The notes beneath the pieces are model-generated. The model was given only the letters and a program-made list of their open reading frames with translations. It ran no database searches and had not been told where the DNA came from. The position numbers and the translations under genes were made by a program. A DNA stretch of 64,000 bases from Acanthacorydalis orientalis (Eukaryota > Arthropoda > Insecta > Megaloptera > Corydalidae). The first letter of the stretch is position 1, and every line of letters begins with the position of its first letter. Below are positions 52,766 through 64,000 of the stretch, one piece after another. The stretch is taken from NCBI GenBank assembly GCA_034766995.1, contig CM068322.1, positions 19,526,745 through 19,590,744 on the forward strand, read 5' to 3'.

Positions 52766-53607
52766 ATATTCACATGAATGTGTGGTTTTCAAAATGTATT
52801 AAAATAAAATTGTATTTTTTCTTCATAGAGCCTGTTTTTTGTTCAAATATATTGCCAGTTCATTGTATTTTTATACAGACGATTTGAAGTTCTAACACTT
52901 TTAATTATTATAAAACCAAAATCAAACTCTTTTCATCTTTTCCAATATCGACTAATTGTAAATTTTCTCGAATATATATATATTTTTAAGAAATACAACT
53001 TTGTATTCACTTGTGCTATACTTTTAACATATATTAAAAATGTGTGTTGAATATTTTTAAGAAGAGTAAATAAGAAAATATTCTTTATGCAACACAACAC
53101 ATATTAAAGTATATATGAATACATTTATGTATAAAAATATGTTTATACTAATCATAGTATTTTTTCATTTTAAAAACAATTTTTATTTCGAATATAGTCA
53201 ATGAAAAATCAATAGATTATTCAATAAATATTACAGCTTAATTGGCATATTGTGCATTAAATGGTATTATTTTTTTTCATCGGTTAGAATTAACAATTAA
53301 AGTTATATTTATCTAACGAATTCGTTTTTTATAATTTTAGAACAGACTCTATTTTCAATCGTTTTTTTATATCTCTTTTTGTTGGAAAATTGTCAGTGTA
53401 TGGAAAATAGCATGTGTGTTTTTTCAATGAGTTCATTTTATAAAAGTTTTATGGATTTAGAAATTTATTAGGTAAAGTTATATTAATTCGACCTTCAACC
53501 ATCTATGTTTTGCATGGATAATAATTATTAAAGTAAATGTTTATAACAGATATTGTATTTATTAGTATGTGTTCTAGGTTAGGACATACTATAATTTTAA
53601 TTTTTTG

Positions 53608-53609
53608 TG

Positions 53610-53678
<69 letters not shown>

Positions 53679-53680
53679 CA
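53608..53680. repeat. (TA)n followed by (GA)n
   Basis: TA tract to 53641, then GAGA repeats with one GGGA, upstream of sulfotransferase copy 2. Confidence 0.9.
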
Positions 53681-53817
53681 CATTAGCAAAAAAAATTAAA
53701 ATTGCAATATTTATGTCTAACGTAAGTTTTTTATCTACTTATTCAAAACTGATATTCTGTCTAGAGGCCCCGGGACATAGATAATTATTAAGATATAGAT
53801 AAACGTACAAACACTCA

Positions 53818-53818
53818 T

Positions 53819-53859
<41 letters not shown>

Positions 53860-53890
53860 CACATATATATATATACACACATATATATAT

Positions 53891-53942
<52 letters not shown>
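53818..53942. repeat. (TA)n microsatellite upstream of sulfotransferase copy 2
   Basis: TA repeats with several TACACA breaks; frames through it are artefacts. Confidence 0.9.
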
Positions 53943-54336
53943 TGTTATGCCTTTCATCTCATTTTTTCATTTTTAAATTGCACAAAACTGGTTAGCACCA
54001 ACATTAAAACCACTGTCGCTTTTTTGATCGCATGTATGCATCATATTATGACCTGATTAGCGTACTCTTTTGCAAATGATACAACATCATATAAATATCT
54101 CCTTCTATTTAATCAACAGATGTTGATGTATTATTTATACTATTCTTCAATGATCATTTGTTTGGTTCAGTGATTATATTATGTTCATAATATCTACAGT
54201 TGAATTACCAGAACGTTTGTTGTGACAGTTGTATCTGTGTATTTTATTATAAAATATTCAACACTTAATTGAGTATATTTAAAGCGGACATTTGTTGTTT
54301 TTAAATATATTTTAAAGTTAAATTAATTGTTAAACT

Positions 54337-55724
54337 ATGTCAAGAACATTAGTGAAAATAGATCCGGCTGGCGAAAATGAAGTCGATCAAATATTATATG
54401 AAAAGTTTTTACCTCCTTTTCGTAAAGGATATTTAGAAATTGGTGAGAAGAAATGGCTTCTTCCATTCGGATACGAAGATTTTGTTGATATATTGGATAA
54501 TTTTGAAGTGAGAGACGACGATGTATATGTAATTTCTCATCCGAAAACTGGTAAGATTCAAATTAAATATTGAATAAATTATATAGTTATAAAACAATAG
54601 GCCATATATTTTTATATAAATAATTACTCGTGAAGAAATAAAATATGATTTAAAATAATTTTATTTTTAATTACGAACAAATTATTGCAGGATTTATAAT
54701 TAAAATAATCTTTATGCTAAATATGTTCCTTTTAAATACCACAGAAATTGTTATTTTTATAAAAGGAATGTTATTCTATAATTTTTTCAATTTACATTTT
54801 CTCAGAACTAAAGTTTTTTCTATATTTAAATGATGTGAAAGCAACTTTATTAGTCCAACTCTGTAGTCGAACTTTTTTGACTGACTAATTTGTATGATTC
54901 ATACAGTCATATCTTTAATCATTTCTGCATACATTATTACAAAACAATGTTTTATATTTATTTATTAAAAATGTTTATATTTATTAAAATTATTTCAACT
55001 TGGTTTTTGATTAGCTATTTACAAATATCTGTTTTATAAAGTGTTTATGACTTCATTCATTGACTTTGGGGTCGAAACAAATATTAAAGTAAATAAAATT
55101 TTATTGTATTCGATTCTATTTTTATTTCATATTTAAAGGTTCCGCTGTAATTAATTCGTATCTGCAATAATCTAAACTTATTGCATTTATAATTTGTCAT
55201 TTTATATATGTGCAAATTCGTTGTAATTTGTTTCATTGTGTTTGTTTGAATAAGTGTTTATTACCTTATTCTATCACAGATTTCAACACTTCGATCTTAT
55301 ATAGATTTCAGTATATGTTAATAGATAAAATTTAATTTTAGATTAAGTTAATTTGTAATCATAAATACATATTCAATAAAATTTATTTAAAGATTGCTGA
55401 AACGTTGGAACCATATCTTAATAAGAGTCAATAACAATAATGGTTTAAAGAATACAATACAAATATTTGATTGTTTTCATAATTAATTCATACAGATTTA
55501 ATCAATACATTATAAAAAGAACCTTCCCTCTTAACCACATGCATTTATTTAATCAGAGGAAAATTAATATATAGTTTTATTTCACATATTATTTTTTAAC
55601 TGTATTAATACTTTACTTCGAATGCTTGTTCAATTTAAGTACTGATATCGATAAGCAAATTAAAATATAACTACCTGTTAAAAGATAAATTAAAAATAAT
55701 AATTCATATACGTACGTTATTATA

Positions 55725-55805
<81 letters not shown>

Positions 55806-56474
55806 CATATTTTAATTGAAAGAAAAATTATCGTTTAAATTATAGTAAAATGTTTTTAAAGATGTACATTTAAAAACGTATGCATTTATAGAAACACTAA
55901 CATAGCAATTATAGCACAATATCTCTCTTTTGTAAATATTATATTAACTTATTATTTTTAGAATTATACTATCTACTTTTAAACAATACCAGTAAAAAGA
56001 TAAACTTTGTTAAGCATATTTTTTCATTCAGACAGATGAAAAACAATCGTTCTTTTACATTTAAGCAAAACTATCCTTATAATTAAATTTATATTTTTTA
56101 TATGAAACGTATTAAATACTGAATGTATTAGTATACTTTATTTGCTGTTATAGACGGATGTGAAAAATTTTCTATCCAATGTTTTATATAATTTTTACTC
56201 TTTATTGTTAATAAATTTTAGTAAAAACCCGTAAGATAATATTTTTTTCAATGTGTTTTATTCCGACAACGTTAATGTTTATGAAACATAAAGTCCAAGG
56301 TCTCGGATGTATTTTTTCCAAGTCATAACGTCTATTCTAAGAAAAAATGTTTTGTCAATACTAGGAATAAAATGATCGAGACAATATATTACCCAAGACA
56401 GCAATCATAAAGGCAAAGATTTAAATCAAGAATTCATTAAAATGTCTATAAGTTATGAATACGCAATAAAAGGA

Positions 56475-56556
<82 letters not shown>

Positions 56557-57501
56557 TACTGTCTTATAGTTGCAAAATTCAATATATTTTTCCTAATTGT
56601 ATTGAACATAACACTATAAAAATGTGCAGTTTTGATTCATGACATGACAAATTTACGAAATATAGGAAAAATGAGATACATATTTACGATAATACAAAGA
56701 AAAGTGAAATAGAAAAAGAGATTGGTATGTGTCACATAAATCTGTATAATTGTAATTTGTTTCATACCTGTGTACCTGGATTTGAAGTTATAATTCTTGT
56801 CGTTGAAGCTACTATTTGAATATTGTCCACTATCGGCTTCGACTATCGACATCTTCAGGTGGATATATTTTTGTTCAAACATAGAAATCTGTTATACTTT
56901 AATTATTAGCTCTCTTTAACGTTACTGCACTAACACAATCTAACAACTCAACAGGCTAAAATTCCATGAATTTTAATTAATTTCTCTAAACCGATATAGT
57001 TAATCTTTTCCCGTGTTCATAAACTATATACGTCAATGATGTGAAATAATTATGATTTTTTTCAATATTTGTAATTTTAGTATTTGACAATTTGACAATT
57101 TTTTCACAAACCTGCAAGAATATTAAAAATTAAAATTATAATTTTTGTTAAACGGTATAGTGAATCAATGAAAAAATACATGTAGTTTTAAAAACAGTTC
57201 GGAAATAATTTAGAAATATTTATCAACATACTATTTTTATAACTCTAACGTACCTTTTTAAATTAGTTAAATGAATTTTTCTTTTATAATTATAATTCAA
57301 ATATATAAAGTACACTAATGATTATTTTCAAATACTTGTAGGCACAACTTGGACACAAGAAATGGTATGGTGTATTGGTAATGATCTCGATTACAAAGGC
57401 GCTGAAAAATTTTTGTCTGAACGATTTCCGTTCATTGAGTAAGTTATTGCTTCTTATATAGACTTTTATTATATAATAAACTACGATATTTACAATTGTT
57501 A

Positions 57502-57543
<42 letters not shown>

Positions 57544-58627
57544 GTAATCAATTTTTAAATAGTTTGTATTTGTTTATTTTAAGAACATTGTTGAGGTATA
57601 AACCAATATAAACGACTTAATATTTAATATTTTTATAGAGTTGGTTGTTTGTTCGATATGGATGATACAGTAACAGAGAAATATCCTGATTATATGGTAG
57701 ATCCATTACAATATGCGGAAAATATGAAAAGTCCTAGATATATTAAAACCCATCTTCCTTGGGATTTATTACCGAAACAAATAAAAACAGGAGAAAAGAA
57801 ACCGAAAGTATGTTTTTGAAATAAAAAATATATAATATTTATTATTTAGAAATTAATTCCTTTTTTATTACAATTTTATTTTTTTTTTCATTTATAATCA
57901 ATTGGAATAATTACTGATCGGAAAAATATATCACTACGCAGAGTGATCAGTTTCTTCAAAAAAGATTGTACATTATAATTATTTAATCGGTTTAATTCAT
58001 TTTTCTAGATAGTATACGTTGCAAGAAATCCAAAAGATACGTGCACATCTTACTTTCATCATTGTCGAATGGCTGAAGGTTATACCGGCGATTTTGAACA
58101 ATTCACGAAACTTTTTATGGGAAATAGAGGTAAATATTTTTATATAATTACGTACTTGCCACGCTCGCCACAGTTTATAATCGTTAGTGATTCGTGAAAC
58201 ATCGGAAATGATCGGGAATAAACATGGTTAATGTGCTACTTATATAATGAAGTGGAGGGAGTGGCGTTGTGAGGAGGTGTCTACACGAAAAAAAATTTTT
58301 TATGGAAATTTTACGATGGAATTAGTTTTATGTATAGTAAGTTTATAAATACATGACATTAGTATCCAACAACAGTTTAATTTTTATAATGGTCGTATAT
58401 ATTACTCTATTTTTCATGTCAACTATTTATTTTAATTTCATTAATATTGTTTTAATATATACTCGTACTATAATTTTATTACCATGACTAGAATGAATTT
58501 TGTTGTTTCATTCAAAAACAAAATTTAATTTACAAGAAATATTAATTAGTATCTGTTACAAAATCGGTGCGAATAGAATAACAAAAATTTCTTTTCATAA
58601 AAATTACAATTACATTCATATTTACAA

Positions 58628-58672
<45 letters not shown>

Positions 58673-59679
58673 TGAGATGATGGCAGTTAAGTAGCTAACA
58701 TTTATGGTAGAACTATTGACCAATGTAGCTCTAATGTAGGTTGAATTTAAACTTTTGACATATTATATTTTAATAAAAGGTGATTAACTTAAAGTCTTAA
58801 TTATGTCTGAATACGTTACATACTTAAAGTTTAAAAAAAATACAATAAAACTAATTTCATTTTATAAACGTTTTTTAAAGAAAACAAACGTTTTTTTAAT
58901 TCACTATTGTTTATATTTATACCTACGATCTTGTTAAGATTCTCCTGGAGGTTTTAGCTCTTTTAAATCTTTGAACGAAATTATATATGTTGTTCTTTTT
59001 TTAAATGGCATTCACAAGTTATTTAATAAAAATTTTAAATCTTTTAAATAATTAATAAATGTATAATTATTAGGTAATAATATTTTATTTTCAAATTAAT
59101 GCCAATCATTCAATAATATAGTTATTAAATGTTTCATTAGGATATCATCATTTAACTGTACATGTTATATTAAGTTTATTAGTTGAAACTCAGAATTTTC
59201 AATACGAAATTGAAACTGGTATTTAAATCATAATTTTATATTCCAACAATATACCTATTTTTATTATTTCAGTTTGTTATTCACCGTTTTGGCCACACGT
59301 GCTCGAATTTTGGAACTTACGAGATAAAGAAAATATCATTTTCATTACATACGAAGAAATGAAACGAGATTTACCATCAGTTATTCGAAAAGTGGCCGGT
59401 TTCCTTGGGAAAGAATTCACTGATACAGAAATAGAAGTACTAGCAAACCATTTAAGTTTCGAATCGATGAAGAATAATATAGCTGTTAATTACGAATCGT
59501 TCAAAGATAAAGAAGAACAGGAAGCTCGTAACACAATTGATATAGAAGAAAAAAATAAAAAGTTCATGAGATCTGGTATCGTTGGAAGTTATAAAGTTGA
59601 AATGACACCGGCGATGATTGAAGAGTTTGATAAGTGGTCTGAAGAATATTTACACGGAACTGGTTTAAGATTTGAATAA
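54337..59679 (+). CDS. cytosolic sulfotransferase, intact copy 2
   Basis: A SULT-family enzyme (PAPS-dependent sulfonation of small lipophilic substrates); the substrate cannot be told. Five exons: 54337-54550, 57342-57438, 57639-57807, 58009-58129, 59273-59679; total 1008 b = 335 codons plus stop, somewhat longer than the usual 290-300 because of an extended N-terminus. Junction phases are 1, 0 (after GA completed to Glu), 0 and 1, with donors GTAAGA, GTAAGT, GTATGT and GTAAAT. Motifs: HPKTGTTW 68-75 (PAPS 5' loop), catalytic His142 in [17 protein letters not shown] 165-174 (3'-phosphate Arg/Ser), and [10 protein letters not shown] 299-308. That last motif is RKGxxGDWK in many SULTs; here Ser301 replaces the usual Lys. 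No signal peptide, consistent with a cytosolic enzyme. Exon 3 differs most from copy 1 ([20 protein letters not shown] against AGCLSEMNDKITEKLLDYRK). Intron 4 holds a recent repeat insertion. Confidence 0.9.
55729..55805. repeat. (TA)n microsatellite in sulfotransferase copy 2 intron 1
   Basis: About 75 bp of near-perfect TA. Confidence 0.9.
56478..56553. repeat. second (TA)n microsatellite in sulfotransferase copy 2 intron 1
   Basis: A TA tract preceded by GAGTGTG. I found no equivalent in the corresponding part of copy 1, which differs in this interval. Confidence 0.9.
56595..56905 (-). repeat. intronic repeat with GAAGATGTCGATAGTCGAA, copy 2
   Basis: A segment conserved with 47770-48075 in copy 1. 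On the minus strand it contains CTGAAGATGTCGATAGTCGA, of the kind seen at the 3' side of some interspersed retroelements. It was present before the duplication. No protein is visible; the 81-codon minus frame at 56637-56882 is not supported, because its counterpart in copy 1 differs in frame and length. Confidence 0.4.
58150..58340 (+). repeat. interspersed element, short copy, inserted in sulfotransferase copy 2 intron 4
   Basis: About 190 bp from CGTACTTGCCACGCTCGCC to GATGGAATTAGTTTTATG, related to 52255-52765 (shared GATCGGGAAT, AGTGGAGGGAGTG and GTCTACACGAAAAAAAATTT). Copy 1 has TATATAATTATTATAAAAAC at the same place with no insert, so the insertion followed the duplication. A TTA or TA may be duplicated at the site. 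Confidence 0.75.
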
Positions 59680-59879
59680 TATAATAATTCTATTAAGATC
59701 AAAAATGTAAAAATAAATTATACTTTTTCTTAAAAAGTATTAATTTATAAAAATAAATGTCACTTGTGCATAAATTTATATTATAAAAATGAATTCAATA
59801 TTTCAAGCAAAATACTTTTTTTAATTGGGTAAAAAATAGAATATCTTATTATTTCAAAACTCTTTATATACATTATATT

Positions 59880-60900
59880 TATCTATCTAGCTAGCTATAT
59901 ATCTATATCTATATATATATATATATATACATATATAACTAAAAAGTATAAAAATGATAAAATATTCAATTCTAAAAATACATGAGTGCTTCCAAAAATA
60001 TGTTTTAGAATATTTCAATTTTTTAAATATTTATTATTACTGGTAAACATTCAGGGATTTGTTAAATACTGTAAAAATAATTAAATAATATTTTTGACTG
60101 AACATTATAATTTTTTTTAAAAAAATATTAGATCTCATCGTAATGAATTTGTAATATAATTAAAAATACAAATAATTTAATTTTATGCATATCAATAACT
60201 GTTTAAATATTTCCTTAAATTAGTTAGAAATATTGTTAAATAGTTCATGTAATTGAATAGAAAATGAAAATAAAATGCTATATACATAATATTTTATACT
60301 TGATTATTTAAATCACTAGCTATAAATATATGACGTTGTTCAGTAATGCTAGGAAATGAAGTTTTGAAATTCTTTTCAAAAAATAGTCTTTGAAATGAAG
60401 GTTCTGATGAAATTCCGATAAATCATATATTCCTAGTAGGATTTTAGAGAGAAAAATAAATCTAATTAAAACTAGTACAATTTAAAATAAGTGAAGTAAC
60501 AAATTGTAAATATGAAAAAATATAATAAATTAAAAAAATAATAAAGTATTATATGGCCTTGTTATTAATATAGCATTGAATTTAATTTTAATTCTTCAAA
60601 TTACTTTTCTTTCTAATATTTTATAGCAAACAATTTATATAAATAAAAAATAAAACTTATATTTTATTATATATTAATTATTTTTCATTTTCTTGTATTT
60701 TTTTGTATGAAGTTAGGCACAAAAATTCTTTCTAATAATTTTATACATTAAAAAAATATATTCACAAAAAATAAAACAAACAAATAATCTTAACTATTGA
60801 TTCGATATAAATTTTACATATTTGTTTCATTGGATCAATGTGTTAATTAGGATTTACGACATTTTAAGAAAATACAATTCAAAGAAATTCATTTTCATAC
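59880..60900. other. AT-rich intergenic sequence with TATC/TA microsatellite
   Basis: Microsatellite at 59880-59937, then no recognisable gene or RNA. Confidence 0.55.
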
Positions 60901-60904
60901 ACTT

Positions 60905-61020
60905 TAGGCTTAGAAGCTTTTTAGCCACTTGCCAATTTATCCCGTACAGGGTACGGGTCCAGCGTTTGCATGCGTACTTATGAGCCCGTGTAATGTACAG
61001 GGAGAGCAAGTTTAAACGAT
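60905..61020. repeat. GC-richer hairpin island of unknown origin
   Basis: Stands out from very AT-rich flanks. It contains the perfect hairpin CCCGTACAGGGTACGGG and imperfect inverted ends: ACTTGCCAATTTATCCCGTA at the left, and ACTTGCTCTCCCTGTACATT as the reverse complement of the right. It may be a tiny MITE or a solo transposon end; the family was not recognised. Confidence 0.4.
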
Positions 61021-61389
61021 TTGTATTTTTTTATTCTTACATGTTAAATTATTTTTAATTTTTATATAAATAAAAAATAAATGGAAAAATATGTAATTTT
61101 TACCTTTATTTGTAAAAAAATAAGTTGGGAAGTGATTAAAAACAGAAATTAGAAAATCGACCTTTGATATTAATTATTTGCGTGTTGAATATCAATATCA
61201 TATTTTTTACAGAAATCTTATTGTAATTAATCTTAAAAAAATACAAAATAAAAATATTATTTCTTAAAAATTAAAATAAAATTTTAAGATTTAAATTACA
61301 ATAGATGCATTTATATTTAAAATAATTAAAATGAAAAAAAAACTATTTTAAAGATATATTTGTCTAATAACATTTAAAGCAAAACGAAG

Positions 61390-61457
<68 letters not shown>

Positions 61458-62260
61458 TATAAAAAGTGTGCAAATATGTTTATAATATAAACAAAAGTGA
61501 TAAGTAGTATCTTTATATACATTTTTTACTAGTTAATTAGACTTCTAAAAATTTCCAGAATACAAAGTATCTGTTTGTACAAATTGGTTTTATTTGTCTT
61601 CAACTGAATTATTAAGTAAAATGATTTTTTTCACAAAATTATTCGATTATTTTTTTAAATAATAAAAAAATTTTTTTTTAATAATTCACAATGTTATTAT
61701 TATATTTAACATAAAAAATGTTTATAAATGAAATCTGATATAATGATAAAACGTTAAAAATAGATATTGATTTAACAAAAAATATAAACTATAAATGCTA
61801 ATACAGTTTGATATTCGATATTTTATTATGAAAAGATAGTAGTTTTTATAATAGAAAATACTTTATTCCAATTTTGAATATTTTCATGGAATTTGAATTA
61901 TGAATACAACATATATTTCTTCGGAATTTGTTTTAAATTTTAAGTACGGAAATATTTTTACTAATTAATGTAAATTCATTTTATTTCCAATGATGTTTCT
62001 TTGGCTGCATATAAAATTTTATACTATTAAAAAATATAACCGTCCAGTTCTTTTCTTTATCCGCCATTAGATCTGCTTTAAAGACTACATTTAGAATCAA
62101 TAAATTAACATATTATATAGTTTTCAACGAAATTAAATTTAAATATATTTTTCCCGACTAGCATACTTGTGTTGAATAATTTATAAGCCTTACAAAAATA
62201 TATTATTATTTTGCGTTCTTTTATTACAACCAATGTTTACCAAGAAACAATAATTTTGAT
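61021..62260. other. AT-rich intergenic sequence
   Basis: Contains a (TA)n tract at 61392-61455; nothing else recognised. Confidence 0.55.
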
Positions 62261-62263
62261 TAT

Positions 62264-62455
62264 TTAGTAAAAGGGCCTGATGACTACATTTTTTTCAAGT
62301 ATTTTTTTAACCTTGAATATGTCGTTCTTAAAGGTCGTACTTTTGTCAAATACGACCCCGAGATCTATGTCCTCGTCATTTAAACTGATCGACGCACTGT
62401 TAATCGAGGTCAGCGAATTCACGGTTAAAACCTTCAAGAAATAAGATGCCATCAT
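62264..62455 (-). other. possible small exon or short ORF
   Basis: A 63-codon minus-strand frame (start MMASYFLKVLTVNS, end KNVVIRPFY) whose composition (Asp, Glu, Val, Ser mix) is less AT-driven than that of other short frames here. No family is recognised and no convincing splice sites are seen. It could be a chance ORF, a decayed gene piece or a small exon. Confidence 0.2.
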
Positions 62456-62910
62456 TACAAACAGTGTATGTTATTTAGTTTTTGTTTTACGGATTCATCG
62501 TGTTATAACGTTAGAATAATTTATTTTTTATCAATTAATCCGAGCTCGCATTTATTACATTATTTTATCAGTATACTTCTTTGTAGAATATTTCCAGAAA
62601 TGCAACTATTTATAATTTAAACATTTATAATAGTGTAAAATATTTTAATAATTGGCAATCACTTCTATTTTTTTATTCTATTTATATATTTTTAATTAAT
62701 TTCATATATATATATATATATATTCTTTTACACTATTTGTTTTTGATACAGTTGTGATATACATTAACAGTTTCAAATTTAGAAATTTATATTTGAAACG
62801 AAATAAGTTTAATATTAAAATTTTTCCAAACTTTTAATTTTTGAAAATTTTATAGTATTGTATTAAAGCAGAAATTAAATTTAAAAAATAAATGAAATCC
62901 TATTTTTATG

Positions 62911-62911
<1 letters not shown>

Positions 62912-62963
<52 letters not shown>
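62912..62963. repeat. (TA)n microsatellite
   Basis: TA tract directly left of a short inverted-repeat element. Confidence 0.9.
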
Positions 62964-62966
<3 letters not shown>

Positions 62967-63088
62967 GATGATTCATATTAGGCTTCTACAAGAAAATATT
63001 TAAAAAAAATCATAATTTAAAAAAAATCATATTATTTTTGCGATTATTTTTTATATTTTCATGTAGAAACCTAAATTTAATCTCCCCC

Positions 63089-63090
<2 letters not shown>
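62964..63090. mobile_element. very short MITE-like inverted repeat
   Basis: Left ATTAGGCTTCTACAAGAAAA and right (reverse complement) TTTAGGTTTCTACATGAAAA form imperfect terminal inverted repeats around about 70 bp of A/T-rich DNA, with (TA)n on both sides. The size and TA-rich target fit a MITE; no coding capacity. Confidence 0.45.
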
Positions 63091-63146
<56 letters not shown>

Positions 63147-63159
63147 TACACACACACAC

Positions 63160-63194
<35 letters not shown>

Positions 63195-63215
63195 TACACA
63201 CACACACACACACAC
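63088..63215. repeat. (TA)n with (CA)n microsatellites
   Basis: Two TA tracts, each followed by TGCATACACACACA. The near-identical TATATATGCATACACACACA appears twice (about 63140 and 63188), a small tandem duplication. Confidence 0.9.
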
Positions 63216-64000
63216 TATGTAAACAAATGTTTTAGATTAAGCGACAAGCCCAATATGTATTTCTTTCTTCGTTACTTGTTCTGTTGTAAATTGAAAGTCT
63301 CATTAAACATGTTTGAGTAGATCAGTGAGAAAGACCGAGATCTGAATTATATAGACTATGTTTTAAATCCTTAATCTTCAATCAATGAATGATTTTAACA
63401 ATCAGAGCAATAAATATGGCAGTTGTTACATTTACTAGATCTGTTGATTATAACATCACTTCATCCTCGAAGGTGAGATGAGGTTTGAATTGTGTTCTGA
63501 ATTTTTTATTAGATGAAATGAAATGTTTTTAATAAAGAATTTGGCGTTTGTTCTATTTTTTTCTCTTTACTCTAGATAAAACACAGTGTTGTGTTTTATC
63601 AACAATTATGTTACACCTCAAAAATATAGTATTTTAGTAGCAACGATTATTCATAAAGGTGATCGAGATCTATATACAAATGGTTTTTGTTTAAGTTTTT
63701 TTCAATCCAGTGTATGTAGAATTTATGAAATCATAATTAATGTGAGATTTGGACCGCTATCTCAATGACTACGAATCAATTCATCAGAATTTTTTCTTTG
63801 GTACATTATATATTATCAAGAATAATAAACGTGGAAGACCATTTTGATCGTTTTTTAATCGTTTTAATTGTACGGTGATTTTTGCACTTCTAAATCCAAC
63901 CGTCAATGTTTCAATGAGGTAACACATTGTTTTCATATTGTAATAAGAGTTGATAATTAATTTTTGCATCTGGTATATGTTCAATTGGTAAAAAAATAAA
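63216..64000. other. right-edge sequence without a recognised gene
   Basis: The short frames at 63586-63768 (+) and 63784-63984 (-) have no recognised domains and no clear splice context. They may belong to something beyond the window, but I cannot support a call. Confidence 0.4.

Larger units (their letters stand above)
52850..59795 (+). repeat. segmental duplication, copy 2
   Basis: Partner of 44050-50770 in the same orientation, starting near CAGTTCATTGTATTTTTATA and ending near TATATTATAAAAATGAATTC. The two units are separated by about 2.1 kb that carries transposon remnants. Confidence 0.85.

Overview
This is a eukaryotic, very AT-rich nuclear window, most likely from an insect. The evidence is spliced genes with GT/AG introns, a tandem pair of cytosolic sulfotransferases, mellifera-type mariner remnants and abundant (TA)n microsatellites. 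I cannot name the species; a hymenopteran is a guess. I reconstructed five multi-exon genes by joining exons at GT/AG sites that keep the reading frame, and one frameshifted gene copy is among them.

Layout. 1-1570 (+): the 3' part of an unrecognised gene. 1630-2963 (-): an RCCD1-like RCC1-repeat protein, tail-to-tail with the first gene. 3104-26612 (+): an ARL3 small GTPase, head-to-head with RCCD1 with only 140 bp between the start codons. Exon 1 of ARL3 appears to carry just the ATG, so intron 1 is about 22.75 kb. 27897-32346 (-): an unnamed secreted protein with a signal peptide and a C-terminal HNEL. 32.4-45.6 kb: mostly gene-free AT-rich DNA with DNA-transposon remnants. 45659-50655 and 54337-59679 (+): two sulfotransferase copies inside a tandem segmental duplication of about 6.8 kb. 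59.7-64 kb: AT-rich sequence with small repeats and no convincing gene.

The striking part is intron 1 of ARL3. About 21 kb of it (3.86-25.01 kb) is a nested inverted satellite complex. The outer left arm is a 155-bp satellite in plus orientation with higher-order repeats. The outer right arm is the same satellite in minus orientation. Just inside both arms lies a roughly 190-bp edge sequence, present once on each side in opposite orientation. The core holds nine copies of a cruciform-forming block alternating with compound (TCCG)n then (TGTCCG)n microsatellites. These are followed by a 41-bp minisatellite that switches strand twice, and by two 16-bp G/T arrays. A transcript of ARL3 could fold this intron into a multi-kilobase hairpin. 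The architecture recalls foldback-type elements, but I see no transposase and no clear target-site duplication.

Two coding observations stand out. ARL3 has Thr instead of the catalytic Gln at position 71. Sulfotransferase copy 1 carries a one-base loss in a poly-A run that breaks the frame between exons 3 and 4, while copy 2 is intact at 335 codons. Splicing was inferred by eye, without transcript or homology-search data.
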